64,000 nt of DNA from contig NZ_PVZG01000019.1 in the NCBI RefSeq assembly GCF_003002065.1, forward strand, positions 62,001 to 126,000, read 5' to 3'. Source of the DNA: Pseudosporangium ferrugineum. GTDB taxonomy: Bacteria; Actinomycetota; Actinomycetes; Mycobacteriales; Micromonosporaceae. This document shows positions 49,040 to 57,285 of the stretch, piece after piece (the stretch's first letter is position 1; each line of letters begins with the position of its first letter). The notes under the pieces were generated by a model. It was not told where the DNA came from. It did no database searches and saw only the letters and a list, made by a program, of their open reading frames with translations. The position numbers and the translations under genes are program-made.

Positions 49040-49924
49040 ATGACCCCTACCACCTCCCCGTCCGTGCTGGTCACCGGCGCCACCGGGCGGATCGGACGGG
49101 CCGTGATCGACCGGCTCGCGCGCGCCGGCGTGCCGGTGCGGGCCCTGGAGCACCGGCCCGGCACGGCGCGGAACCTGCCCGGGAACGTCAGCGTGGTCCG
49201 CGGCGATCTCACCGTGCCCGAGACGCTCGACGCCGCGCTGCGCGGCATCCGCACCGTCCTGCTGGTCTGGGCCGCGCCGCCGGACACCGCCGGGGCCGTC
49301 GTGGCCCGGCTGGCCGCGCACGTACGGCGGGTGGTCCTGCTCTCCGCCCCGCACCGGACCGACCACCCGTTCTTCCGCCAGCCCAACCCGGCGGCGACGC
49401 TGTTCGCCGAACTCGAGCGGCTGATCGCGGCCACCGGTCTCGAGTCGACGATCGTCCGGCCGGGCATGTTCGCGTCGAACGCCCTGGCGTGGTGGGGCGG
49501 CGCGATCCGCGGCGACGGCGTGGTGCGGTGGCCGTACGGGGACGCCGAGACCGCGCCCGTCGACGACCGGGACGTGGCCGAGGTGCTGGCGCGCACCCTG
49601 CACGAGGACGGCCACGCCGGCGGCGACTACGTCCTCACCGGCCCCGAGTCCCTCAGCCAGGCCGAGCAGGCGCGCATCGCCGGCGAGGCCGTGGGCCGCC
49701 CGGTCCGGTTCGAGGAGATGCCTCCCGGCGAGTTCCGGAGCCAGGCGCCGGAGGCCGCCCGCCCGGCCGCCGACATGCTGCTCGCCGCGTGGAAGGCCAC
49801 CCTGGGCCGGCCGGCGTACGTCACCACGACCGTGGCCGGCCTGCTGGGCTCGCCGCCGCGGACCTTCCGCCGCTGGGCCACCGACCACGCCGCCGCCTTC
49901 ACCGGGGCGCCCCGGCGCGGATGA
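49040..49924 (+). CDS. NmrA-like NAD(P)-binding protein
   Basis: 294 aa from ATG 49040; ATG 49031 adds three residues. Rossmann motif SVLVTGATGRIGRAVIDRLA (GxxGxxG), then GNVSVVRGDLTVPETLDAAL. There is no YxxxK catalytic pair where classical short-chain dehydrogenases have it, and the C-terminal SQAEQARIAGEAVGRPVRFE block fits the NmrA/HSCARG group of redox sensors and quinone reductases. It is the likely target of the divergent TetR. DinB follows after 12 nt. Confidence 0.85.
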   Translation: MTPTTSPSVLVTGATGRIGRAVIDRLARAGVPVRALEHRPGTARNLPGNVSVVRGDLTVPETLDAALRGIRTVLLVWAAPPDTAGAVVARLAAHVRRVVLLSAPHRTDHPFFRQPNPAATLFAELERLIAATGLESTIVRPGMFASNALAWWGGAIRGDGVVRWPYGDAETAPVDDRDVAEVLARTLHEDGHAGGDYVLTGPESLSQAEQARIAGEAVGRPVRFEEMPPGEFRSQAPEAARPAADMLLAAWKATLGRPAYVTTTVAGLLGSPPRTFRRWATDHAAAFTGAPRRG

Positions 49925-49936
49925 GATCCTGGCCGC

Positions 49937-50515
49937 ATGACAGAGGCTCATCTCAAGGGCGATCTCCACCGGTACCTGCGGGGGGCGCGCGAGGCGCTGC
50001 TCGGCAAGCTCGACGGACTGCCGGAGTACGACGTGCGGCGCCCGCTCGTGCCGACCGGGACCAACCTGCTCGGCCTGGTCAAGCACGTGGCCATGGTGAC
50101 CGCCGGGTACTTCGGCGAGGTGTTCGACCGGCCCTTCCCCGAGCCGCTGCCGGCCCTGGAGGACGATGCCGAGCCCAACACGGACATGTGGGCCTCCCCG
50201 GACGAATCCCGCGAGGACATCGTCGGGCTCTGGCACCGGGCGTGGGCGCACGCGGACGCGACCATCGAGGCACTCCCGGCCGATGCCCCCGGCGCGGTCC
50301 GGTGGTGGGACGGCGAGCAAGTGACGCTTCACCTCGTGCTGGTGCACGTGCTCGCCGAGGTGAACCGGCACGCAGGGCACGCCGACCTGGTGCGGGAGTT
50401 GATCGACGGGGAGGCCGGCTTCCTGCGGTCCGGCCACAACCTGCCCGAGGGCGACGCCGCGTGGTGGGCCGCCTACCGCGGGCGGGTCGAGTCCGCCGCC
50501 CGCCGGTTCGCCTGA
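49937..50515 (+). CDS. DinB-family protein (DUF664)
   Basis: 192 aa from ATG 49937. Four-helix DinB fold with metal-ligand histidines: LLGLVKHVAMVTAGYFGEVF near the first third and VLVHVLAEVNRHAGHADLVR, where HVLAExxRHxGHxD is the family hallmark. DinB/DUF664 proteins include mycothiol- or bacillithiol-dependent transferases. It follows the NmrA-like gene by 12 nt and probably belongs to the TetR-controlled unit. Confidence 0.88.
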   Translation: MTEAHLKGDLHRYLRGAREALLGKLDGLPEYDVRRPLVPTGTNLLGLVKHVAMVTAGYFGEVFDRPFPEPLPALEDDAEPNTDMWASPDESREDIVGLWHRAWAHADATIEALPADAPGAVRWWDGEQVTLHLVLVHVLAEVNRHAGHADLVRELIDGEAGFLRSGHNLPEGDAAWWAAYRGRVESAARRFA

Positions 50516-50518
50516 CCG

Positions 50519-50594
50519 CCGGGCGGGTCGAGGCGGGCGATGATGTCGCCCAGGCCGGCCGGGTCGAGGCCGGTCAGGGCGCCGAACTCGCGCG
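50519..50594 (-). pseudogene. 3' fragment of an unidentified leftward gene
   Basis: On the minus strand the segment encodes REFGALTGLDPAGLGDIIAR, LDPPGGQ, which reads like the C-terminus of a real protein, but it is cut off at ~50594, where the ISL3 remnant begins. The parent gene is not recognised. Confidence 0.35.
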
Positions 50595-50905
50595 AGCTGA
50601 CGGATGTTCCGATCGCCGGTGTGGCCGCCAAGATCTGTCTTCAAGTGCGCCGGTTCATCTGCGGCAATGCCGCCTGTGCCGTCCGGACGTTCGTCGAGCA
50701 GATAGACGGGTGACGCGCCGCCGGTTGCGTAGCACGGACGGCCTGCGCCGCACGCTCACGGCGATCGGTCTGACGCTCGCAGGCCGGGCAGCCTCAACGC
50801 CGCCAACCTGCACCGTGAGATCACCACGCAAGGGTTCACCGGCGAATACGGCATTGTCCGCCGCGCAGGCTTCGACCTGCTCCGCAAACGGGTTCTACTA
50901 CGCCG
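50594..50905 (+). pseudogene. ISL3-family transposase, decayed
   Basis: Three consecutive blocks in three frames match ISL3-type transposases. LTDVPIAGVAAKICLQVRRF with CGNAACAVRTF is the zinc-finger-like N-terminus (frame of 50630, ends at a TGA). LRRTLTAIGLTLAGRAA follows (frame of 50722). NAANLHREITTQGFTGEYGI is next (frame of 50793). The ~330 residues with the catalytic domain are missing, and no terminal inverted repeats were found. GC is visibly lower than around it. A dead insertion sequence. Confidence 0.7.
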
Positions 50906-51009
50906 GTGACACCACCTGGCGGTGCGGGCAGTGTTGGAGAATCGGGAGCCGCTCGGCCGGATTCATGGGCTCATATAGCAGCGCGGCGAACGTGGAGCAG
51001 GTCGAGCCG

Positions 51010-51681
51010 TCAGCCAGCCCGAAGGACGTACTCCAGCCGCTGTTCGAGTCGGCCGCGAGCGAGATCGTCGCTGATGTTCAACCCGGAATCACGCCATGGT
51101 TGGACGACCTTTACCGGGTCGGGCAGGTAGCCGACGATGTCCATGACGTTCCAATATCGGAACTTTTCCTCGTCGCGACAATCATCGGTGCGGCGGTGGT
51201 ATGCGTCCGTGAATCCGGCTGAAGCTTCGATGCCGTGCAACATGGCCAGATAGGTGGCTGCGTGCGCGACATCCAGGTCTGCCGGCCCCCACGATGTCTC
51301 GACCCAATCGATCACGCCGCTGATGCTCCCCTGCGACCACAGCAGATTGCCCAGATGGAAGTCGCGGTGCAGGAACGTACCTGCATAAGCGGGTGCGGGC
51401 TGCTCCAGCAGCTCGAAAGCCTGACTCCACAGCGCCGGCCGTTGCACCCACGGCGATATGACTCGCTTGCTCGGCAGCGTCCGAAATCGTAGGTCCAGGC
51501 CGGTCTCCTCGGCGAGCTCGCGGCGGGCCGCCCGTAGGTGGTCCTCGCCGGGGTCGAGGCCGCCGCCCGGCGGTTCCCACACGTCGTGGCCGTCGAGCGG
51601 GTCGCGCCAGTGCATCAGCAGGACCCGGCCGTCGGCGTCGAGGCAGACGATGCGGGCGGCGGGGCGGTGGGTGGAGTCCAT
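51010..51681 (-). CDS. chimera: Nudix N-terminal half fused to APH C-terminal half
   Basis: 223 aa from ATG 51681, one base overlapping the decarboxylase stop (TGATG). Residues 1-~70 form a Nudix hydrolase start with a complete Nudix box: G-x5-E-x7-REL-x-EE-x-GL in the run from GGGLDPGED to ETGLDL. From ~residue 85 the sequence is the second half of an aminoglycoside phosphotransferase: GTFLHRDFHLGNLLW (HxDxxxxN), SGVIDWVETSWGPADLDVAH. The ATP-binding lobe of the kinase and the rest of the Nudix domain are missing. GC drops sharply in the APH part. Probably a deletion-made fusion without kinase activity. Confidence 0.75.
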   Translation of the reverse strand: MDSTHRPAARIVCLDADGRVLLMHWRDPLDGHDVWEPPGGGLDPGEDHLRAARRELAEETGLDLRFRTLPSKRVISPWVQRPALWSQAFELLEQPAPAYAGTFLHRDFHLGNLLWSQGSISGVIDWVETSWGPADLDVAHAATYLAMLHGIEASAGFTDAYHRRTDDCRDEEKFRYWNVMDIVGYLPDPVKVVQPWRDSGLNISDDLARGRLEQRLEYVLRAG

Positions 51682-52826
51682 CAGAGGATGATGAACGACG
51701 GCGGCAGGTGGCGCAGGAAGTCGTGGTGGGAGATGTCCCACGCGTACGCGCCGGTGCGCCCGAAGACCAGCACGTCGCCGATGCGTAGCCGGGTCACGTG
51801 CCGGTCGCGGGCCAGCACGTCGCGGGGGGTGCACAGCTCGCCGACGGCGTCGACGGGGGCGTCGCGTACCTCCGGGCGGGCCCAGTCGTACGGCCAGTCG
51901 TCGCGGGGCACGACCGTGAACGGGTGGCTGTAGCCCCAGGCGGCCGGGAGGCGGAAGCGGTGGGTGCCCCCGCGCAGCACCGCGAACCACCGGCCGTGGG
52001 TGTGCTTCAGGTCGAGGACCTCGGCGGCGTACCAGCCGGCGTCGGCGGCGAGCAGGCGGCCCGGCTCGACGATCAGCTCCACCCCCGGCGGCACGGTGAC
52101 GCCGGCGCCCACCGTGGCGAGGTCCACGGTGGCGTCGCTGAGGTAGTCGACGCCGAGCCCGCCGCCGGCGTTGACGATGCGCAGGCCGATGCCGTGGCGC
52201 CGGGCCGCCGCCCGCGACCAGGCGAGGGCGTCGGCGAGGAAGCGGGCGTGCGCGGCGCCGTCGAGGTTGTTCGACACGGCGTGCAGGTGGAAGCCGTGCA
52301 CGTCGACGTGGTCGTGCGGCAGGGCGAGCACCTCGCCGAGCTGCTCCTCGGCGACGCCGAACGGGGTGGGCGTACCGGTCATCGCGTGGCTGCCGGGCAG
52401 GGCGGCGCCGGCGCGGTTCACGCGTACGCAGGCCGCGGCGACGACCCCCGCGGCCCGGGCCAGCCGGTCGAGCCGGAGCAGCTCCTGGCCGCTCTCGACG
52501 TTGACCTGGGCCCCGGCGGCGATCGCGGCGGCCAGTTCCTCGTCGGTCTTGGCCGGCCCGCCGAAGACGATGCGCCGGGCGCCGGCGGCCACGGCCAGCC
52601 GCAACTCGCCGCCGGAGGCGACCTCCAGGCCGTCGCACGCCTGCGCGAGGGTACGCACGACCTCGGCGTGCCCGTTGGCCTTGACCGCGTACAGCAGGGT
52701 CGCCGCGGGCAGGGCCGAGCGCACCGCCGCCGCCCGTTCCCGCAGCGCCGGGCGGTCGTAGACGTACGCGCACACCGGCGACGGCAGGTCGCGCAGCGCG
52801 CCGAGGACCCGGTCAGGCGGCCGCAT
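51681..52826 (-). CDS. PLP-dependent fold-III decarboxylase of a siderophore cluster
   Basis: 381 aa from ATG 52826. Alanine-racemase-like fold with the PLP lysine in LLYAVKANGHAEVVRTLAQA. VNVESGQELLRLDRL, GFHLHAVSNNLDGAAHARFL, IVNAGGGLGVDY, ELIVEPGRLLAADAGWYAAE and VGELCTPRDVLARD (substrate Cys-containing loop) match DAP/ornithine decarboxylases. Similar enzymes (SbnH, PvsE) decarboxylate an amino-acid intermediate in staphyloferrin B or vibrioferrin synthesis. It overlaps the NIS gene before it by 14 nt and the chimera after it by 1 nt. Confidence 0.85.
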   Translation of the reverse strand: MRPPDRVLGALRDLPSPVCAYVYDRPALRERAAAVRSALPAATLLYAVKANGHAEVVRTLAQACDGLEVASGGELRLAVAAGARRIVFGGPAKTDEELAAAIAAGAQVNVESGQELLRLDRLARAAGVVAAACVRVNRAGAALPGSHAMTGTPTPFGVAEEQLGEVLALPHDHVDVHGFHLHAVSNNLDGAAHARFLADALAWSRAAARRHGIGLRIVNAGGGLGVDYLSDATVDLATVGAGVTVPPGVELIVEPGRLLAADAGWYAAEVLDLKHTHGRWFAVLRGGTHRFRLPAAWGYSHPFTVVPRDDWPYDWARPEVRDAPVDAVGELCTPRDVLARDRHVTRLRIGDVLVFGRTGAYAWDISHHDFLRHLPPSFIIL

Positions 52827-54423
52827 GCAGCGGATTCCCCACCGGCACGTACGCGTCCCCGGCGCCGGCCAGCCGCATCCGCACCAGCGCCTTGTGCGGC
52901 ACCAGCGGGGCGGTGAACGCGGCGTGGTCGGCGCGCCCGGCGTCGCCCAGGGCGTCGTAGGTCTCGTCGACGACCGACCGCACGATGCGCCACGCGGCGT
53001 CCTCGCCGAGGCCGTGCGACTCACCGAGGCGCAGCACGAGCTCGCCGAGGTGGGCCTGGAACGCGGTGTAGCCGAGCTTGGCGCGCAGCACGTCCTCGTC
53101 CCCGGTCGCCACCACCGAGCCCGGCCACAGCGTCACGTCGTGCCCGGCGGCGGCCAGCCGTCCCGGGTGCAGGCGCAGCCCGGCGAAGTCGCGGACGGCG
53201 AGCCGGTGCGGCACCCCGCCGACGAAGGTGGGCAGGCAGTTCTGCAGGTGCGCCTCCAGGGCCACGCCGTGCCGGGTCAGCCGGAGCAGGGGCGGGAGCA
53301 GCAGCCGGGCGTACGCGTGCAGGAAACCCGCCGCCGCGCCGGCGCCGGCGCGCCGCCCGGTGCTCGCGGCGAAGTCCGCCACCAGCGACCCGGTGAGCAG
53401 CGGCAGGGCTCCGCCGGGGACGGCCCGTTCGCCGGGGTGCAGGCGGCCGGTGAGCCCGTCGCGCAGGATCGCGGACAGGTCGCGGCCGGAGGGCACGGCG
53501 GCGCCGGCGGTCTCGGCCAGCAGCAGCAGCCTGTCCTCGTCGGCGGCGAGGCGGTGCAGCAGCGCGGAGACGGCCGGCCCGTTGCGGGTGCTGGCCACCG
53601 AGATGCCCCGCCGCGTCGAGGTGACCTGGATGTCCAGGGAGACCTTGAGGTAGCGGCGGCGGCCGTCGGCGCCGGGCGGCAGCAGCAGCGTACGCAGCGC
53701 GGCCGTCGGCACGGCGGCGAGCTCGTCGTCGAGTATCCGGACCGCGCCGGCCGCGATCAGGTCGTGGTGACGGACCGCCACGACGGCGTCGCGCTGCCAG
53801 GCGTGCACGGGGTGCAGCCGGAACCCGGGCGGGACCGCCGGCAGTGACGGGTAAGCGGCCCGCAGCGCCGCCCCGAGGTCGTCGCCGAGGTGCACGTCGT
53901 CGCGGACGGCGAGGAAGCCGACCCGGGTGTGCCCGGCCTCCAGGTCGTGGGCGAGCACGTCGACGGTGTCCCAGCCCAGCCGGGTACGCCCGCACGGGTG
54001 CAGGTTGTGCCCGGTGACCGCGAGCCGCTCCCCGGCGACGGCCTGCCCGTCCGGGTCCGCGCCCGGGTCCCCGGCCTGGCCGTGCCGGGCCATGGCGATG
54101 GCGAGGTTCACCACGGCGTTGCGCAGTTCCGCGGCGAACCCGGCGGTGTTGCCGGGCAGCCCGGCGGGCAGCAGGAGGGCCGGGTCGTCGGCGCCGGCGT
54201 GGGCGTACTCGACGCGGCGGAAGGCGTGCACGTGGTCGCCGGGGGCGGGCGGCACGAGCCCCTCGCGGACGAGGGCGCCGCGCAGCCGCCGCCCGACGGT
54301 GTCGGCGGCGGCCGGGAGCGCCGCGGTGAACGGGTCGAGCAGGTGCGGGGCGTGCACGGCGAGCGACGCCCCGGCGTCGGCGGCGGAGACGGCGAGCCGC
54401 CGTGCGGTCAGGCCGGAGGTCAT
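52813..54423 (-). CDS. IucA/IucC-family NIS siderophore synthetase (second in operon)
   Basis: 536 aa from ATG 54423 (ATGA overlap). NIS signature blocks: GHNLHPCGRTRLGW (HPxxKxRxG type), FRLHPVHAWQRDAV, VSLDIQVTSTRRGISVASTR, GVALEAHLQNCLPTFVGGVP and RLAVRDFAGLRLHP, ending in a FhuF-like C-terminal region. These enzymes adenylate a carboxyl group of citrate or a related acid and join it to an amine or alcohol without a peptide synthetase. Works with the partner at 54420-55952 and the decarboxylase that follows. Confidence 0.9.
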   Translation of the reverse strand: MTSGLTARRLAVSAADAGASLAVHAPHLLDPFTAALPAAADTVGRRLRGALVREGLVPPAPGDHVHAFRRVEYAHAGADDPALLLPAGLPGNTAGFAAELRNAVVNLAIAMARHGQAGDPGADPDGQAVAGERLAVTGHNLHPCGRTRLGWDTVDVLAHDLEAGHTRVGFLAVRDDVHLGDDLGAALRAAYPSLPAVPPGFRLHPVHAWQRDAVVAVRHHDLIAAGAVRILDDELAAVPTAALRTLLLPPGADGRRRYLKVSLDIQVTSTRRGISVASTRNGPAVSALLHRLAADEDRLLLLAETAGAAVPSGRDLSAILRDGLTGRLHPGERAVPGGALPLLTGSLVADFAASTGRRAGAGAAAGFLHAYARLLLPPLLRLTRHGVALEAHLQNCLPTFVGGVPHRLAVRDFAGLRLHPGRLAAAGHDVTLWPGSVVATGDEDVLRAKLGYTAFQAHLGELVLRLGESHGLGEDAAWRIVRSVVDETYDALGDAGRADHAAFTAPLVPHKALVRMRLAGAGDAYVPVGNPLHAAA

Positions 54424-55952
54424 GACGCCGCCAGGGGGTTGTCGAGGTGGGTCCACACGTCGTTGAGCGGGTCGGCGGCGAGGCGCATCGCGGTGGTGGC
54501 CTTGACCGGCAGCGGGGCGCGCAGCAGCGCCCGGGCGTCGGCCGTTCCGGTGGCCGCGACGGCCGCCGCGGCCACCGGCCAGAGCTTCGCCGGGTCCGCG
54601 CCGGCGCGTTCCAGGACGGCGGCGAGCTGGCCGGTGACGGTTCCGGCGGCGGCGGCGAGTTTGGTACGCAGCACCGCCGGGTCGTCGCTGGGCAGGTCGC
54701 CGAGCAGCGGGGGCGGGTCGAAGCCGGCGGCGCGCAGGCGGGCGGGGCTGACGCGCACGCCGCCGAGGTCGCGGTAGACGATCCGGGTGGGACGCCCGCC
54801 GGCGAGGACCACGAGGGTGTTCTGCCCGTGCGCCTCCAGCGCGACGCCGCGGTCCAGCACCGTGAGCAGCGCGGGGAACAGCAGGTGGACCAGGTCGTGC
54901 CACCATGTGTACGGGTCGGTCGCGGCGTGCAGCAGCAGGGGGCGTCCGTCGTACGGGTCCGCGGCGGCGAGCGCGGCCAGCGGCACCACGGTCTCGCCGG
55001 GGCCGGCCACGGGCGCCTGCCGGTGCAGGTGGGCCAGGTGCCGGTCGGGCCGCCCGTCGATCAGGACGGCGCCGGCGGCGTACTCGGCGGGCACGGTCAG
55101 CGGCAGGTCCGCGGTGACCTCGCGCAGCAGGGCCGACAGCCGGGGGCCGTTGTGCACGGCGGCGGGGGAGACCGTCCGCACGGCGGAGGTCATCTGCACG
55201 TCCACGGCGGTCTTGACGTGGCCGCCGGCGGTGGCGACGGTGCGCAGCGACATCAGCGGGTGCACCGGGCCGGTGTCGTCGCCGGGGGTGAGCCACGGGT
55301 GCCGGTCGAGCAGGCGGGACGCCTGCCAGGGGTGGGCGAGCAGGACGGGCGGGGTGTCGCCGTACCAGCGGTCCGGGGGCACGTGCAGGCGGCGCAGGCG
55401 CAGGGCCGGGCGGTGCTCGGGGGCGTACGCGAGCACGTCGGCGACGTCCATGCCGCCGCGCGTGCGGCAGCAGGGGTGCAGCGGGTGCCCGTCGAGGACG
55501 AGTTGTTCCAGGGTGGCGAGGCCGGGGCGGGTGTCCAGGAGGGGGCGTGGGGCCGGTGGCGGCGGGTCCGCGTACGCGAGGGCGAGGTTGGCGACGCTGT
55601 TGGCGATCTCGTCGTGGAACGTCCGCGCCCAGCCGAGCCGCCGGACCAGCACGCCGGGGTCGGTGATCTCCTCGGTGCCGAGCCGGCAGGTGAGCCCGGG
55701 CGGCGCGACCGCGTACGCGAGCGCAGCGGCCGGTGGGAAGGAGAGCGTCCGGCCGTCGCTGAGCGTGACGCGTCCCGCCGCCCGTCCGGCGATCCCGGGC
55801 AGCGGTTCGCGGCCGAGCGCGCCGAGCAGCCGGGCAAGGATCTCCGCGCGGGCCCGGGGCAGGGCCCGGTCGTAGGCGCCGATCAACTCCGGCCGCAGCA
55901 CGCCCAGTTCGGCGCGGGTCCGGTCGGCGTCGGCGGTGGGCACGGCGCCCAT
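54420..55952 (-). CDS. IucA/IucC-family NIS siderophore synthetase (first in operon)
   Basis: 510 aa from ATG 55952. NIS blocks: LVLDGHPLHPCCRTRGGMDV, VLLAHPWQASRLLDRHPWL, VDVQMTSAVRTVSPAAVHNG, GVALEAHGQNTLVVLAGGRP and RIVYRDLGGVRVSP. First gene of a four-gene operon reading left with overlapping ends throughout. Together with the second NIS enzyme it should condense two acyl-amine bonds. Promoter region 55953-56046 contains the palindrome CATCCTAGGATG (55966-55977), 13-24 nt before the ATG. No standard iron box was recognised. Confidence 0.9.
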   Translation of the reverse strand: MGAVPTADADRTRAELGVLRPELIGAYDRALPRARAEILARLLGALGREPLPGIAGRAAGRVTLSDGRTLSFPPAAALAYAVAPPGLTCRLGTEEITDPGVLVRRLGWARTFHDEIANSVANLALAYADPPPPAPRPLLDTRPGLATLEQLVLDGHPLHPCCRTRGGMDVADVLAYAPEHRPALRLRRLHVPPDRWYGDTPPVLLAHPWQASRLLDRHPWLTPGDDTGPVHPLMSLRTVATAGGHVKTAVDVQMTSAVRTVSPAAVHNGPRLSALLREVTADLPLTVPAEYAAGAVLIDGRPDRHLAHLHRQAPVAGPGETVVPLAALAAADPYDGRPLLLHAATDPYTWWHDLVHLLFPALLTVLDRGVALEAHGQNTLVVLAGGRPTRIVYRDLGGVRVSPARLRAAGFDPPPLLGDLPSDDPAVLRTKLAAAAGTVTGQLAAVLERAGADPAKLWPVAAAAVAATGTADARALLRAPLPVKATTAMRLAADPLNDVWTHLDNPLAAS

Positions 55953-55965
55953 TCTCCGGCACTCA

Positions 55966-55991
55966 ACATCCTAGGATGCCTTACGGGGTGT
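55966..55991 (-). promoter_or_regulatory. palindrome plus copy 2 of the dispersed 24-nt motif upstream of the NIS operon
   Basis: CATCCTAGGATG (55966-55977) is a perfect 12-bp palindrome; TCCTAGGATGCCTTACGGGG runs on from 55968. On the minus strand it supplies a TAGGAT -10-like hexamer about 20 nt from the NIS start codon. Confidence 0.5.
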
Positions 55992-56046
55992 GCGCCCGGC
56001 CACCCGGACGCACAAGATCAACCCATAAAAGGAATTTCACCGACCC

Positions 56047-57030
56047 CTAGATCAAGAACTGGGCTTCCTTCGCCGGGTCGAGCCCGACGACGGGCCGGTC
56101 GGGGCGCTGCGGCGGCACACCGCCGAGGTCGCCCAGCCACTCCCACGTGCCGGTGACCGTGTCCCGGACCGGCCGGTTGCGCAGGCCGGCCGCCAGGGCG
56201 CGGCTGACGTCACCGCTGTGCAGCAGGGTGTGGGGCGAGCCCGGCGGCAGCCAGATCGGCAGTTCGATCCACGGCTCGATGCCCGCGGCGAGGATCGCCT
56301 CCGGGGCCGTCCAGCGCAGCTCGGCGCGGCCGCCGGTGACCTCGGCGGCGGTCTCGAGCAGCTCGCCCATCGTGGTGTGCCCCGGCGCGCTGACCAGGTT
56401 GTACGGCCCGGTGCGCCGCGCGGCGGCGGCGTCGAGCAGGAACTCGGCGAGGTCGCGCACGTCGATGTACTGCAGCGGCAGGTCGCGGGGTCCGGGCGCC
56501 AGCACCGGGCCGCCCCGGGCGAGGCGGCGCAGCCACCAGGGCAGCCGGCCGATGTCCTCGTACGGGCCGAGGATCAGTCCGGCGCGGGCGAGCAGGACGG
56601 GCCCGCCGAAGCCGTGCTCGGCCGCGAGTTCGCCGCCCCGCTTGGCCGCGGCGTAGTCCACGTCGTCGCCGGCGTCGGGGGAGCCGTCCACGACGGGGGC
56701 GTCCTCGGTGAGGGGTGCGGGCGCGTCGTCGGCGTAGACGCTGCGGCTGGAGACGTACGTGTAGTGCCCGGCCCGTCCCTTGAGCGCGCGGGCGGCGTCG
56801 CGGACGACGGCCGGCGCGGCGGACCAGGTGTCGACGACGGCGTCCCAGGTGCCGTCGCCGAGGGCGGCGAGCCCGCCGGGCGCGGTGCGGTCGCCGGCGA
56901 TCGTGGTGGTGCCGGACGGTGCGGGGCGCAGGCCGCGGTTGAACAGGGTGATGTGGTGGCCGCGGCGGCGGGCCTCGTCGACGACGGCGCGGCCGACGAA
57001 GCCGGTTCCTCCGAGTACGAGCAGTCTCAT
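56047..57030 (-). CDS. NAD-dependent epimerase/dehydratase-like protein
   Basis: 327 aa from ATG 57030. Extended-SDR Rossmann motif RLLVLGGTGFVGRAVVDEAR (GxxGxxG); YTYVSSRSVYAD (Ser region) and VDYAAAKRGGELAAEH (YxxxK) are intact. QYIDVRDLAEFLLDAAAA is the family's central block. C-terminal variation suggests a nucleotide-sugar or isoflavone-reductase-like substrate that cannot be named. It stands alone, 95 nt from the NIS operon on the same strand, and could be read into it. Confidence 0.85.
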   Translation of the reverse strand: MRLLVLGGTGFVGRAVVDEARRRGHHITLFNRGLRPAPSGTTTIAGDRTAPGGLAALGDGTWDAVVDTWSAAPAVVRDAARALKGRAGHYTYVSSRSVYADDAPAPLTEDAPVVDGSPDAGDDVDYAAAKRGGELAAEHGFGGPVLLARAGLILGPYEDIGRLPWWLRRLARGGPVLAPGPRDLPLQYIDVRDLAEFLLDAAAARRTGPYNLVSAPGHTTMGELLETAAEVTGGRAELRWTAPEAILAAGIEPWIELPIWLPPGSPHTLLHSGDVSRALAAGLRNRPVRDTVTGTWEWLGDLGGVPPQRPDRPVVGLDPAKEAQFLI

Positions 57031-57285
57031 GGCCCGACGGTATCGACGGCCGGTCCCGCCCGGTGACCGCCCGGTGCGGTCGTCCCGGTCGGCGCGGCCG
57101 GTGGGGCCGTACCGGACCGCACCGGGCGGCCGGCTCCAGTGTGGAGGCGCGGGTGGCGGGCCGGGGAGGGGCTTGCCGTCAGGGGTTCGGTCCGTTCGCC
57201 CGATGGACGGCCCTGACGGATGTCATGGCCGGGGCCGTGACGCCCGGCCTGCGCGGGGTGCGGGCGGCGCGGCGAGGCTGGTGGC

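Noticed and set aside
55953..56046. Iron box (IdeR/DmdR) upstream of the NIS operon
   Set aside because: The TTAGGTTAG-type consensus is not present; the CATCCTAGGATG palindrome differs and recurs at unrelated loci.
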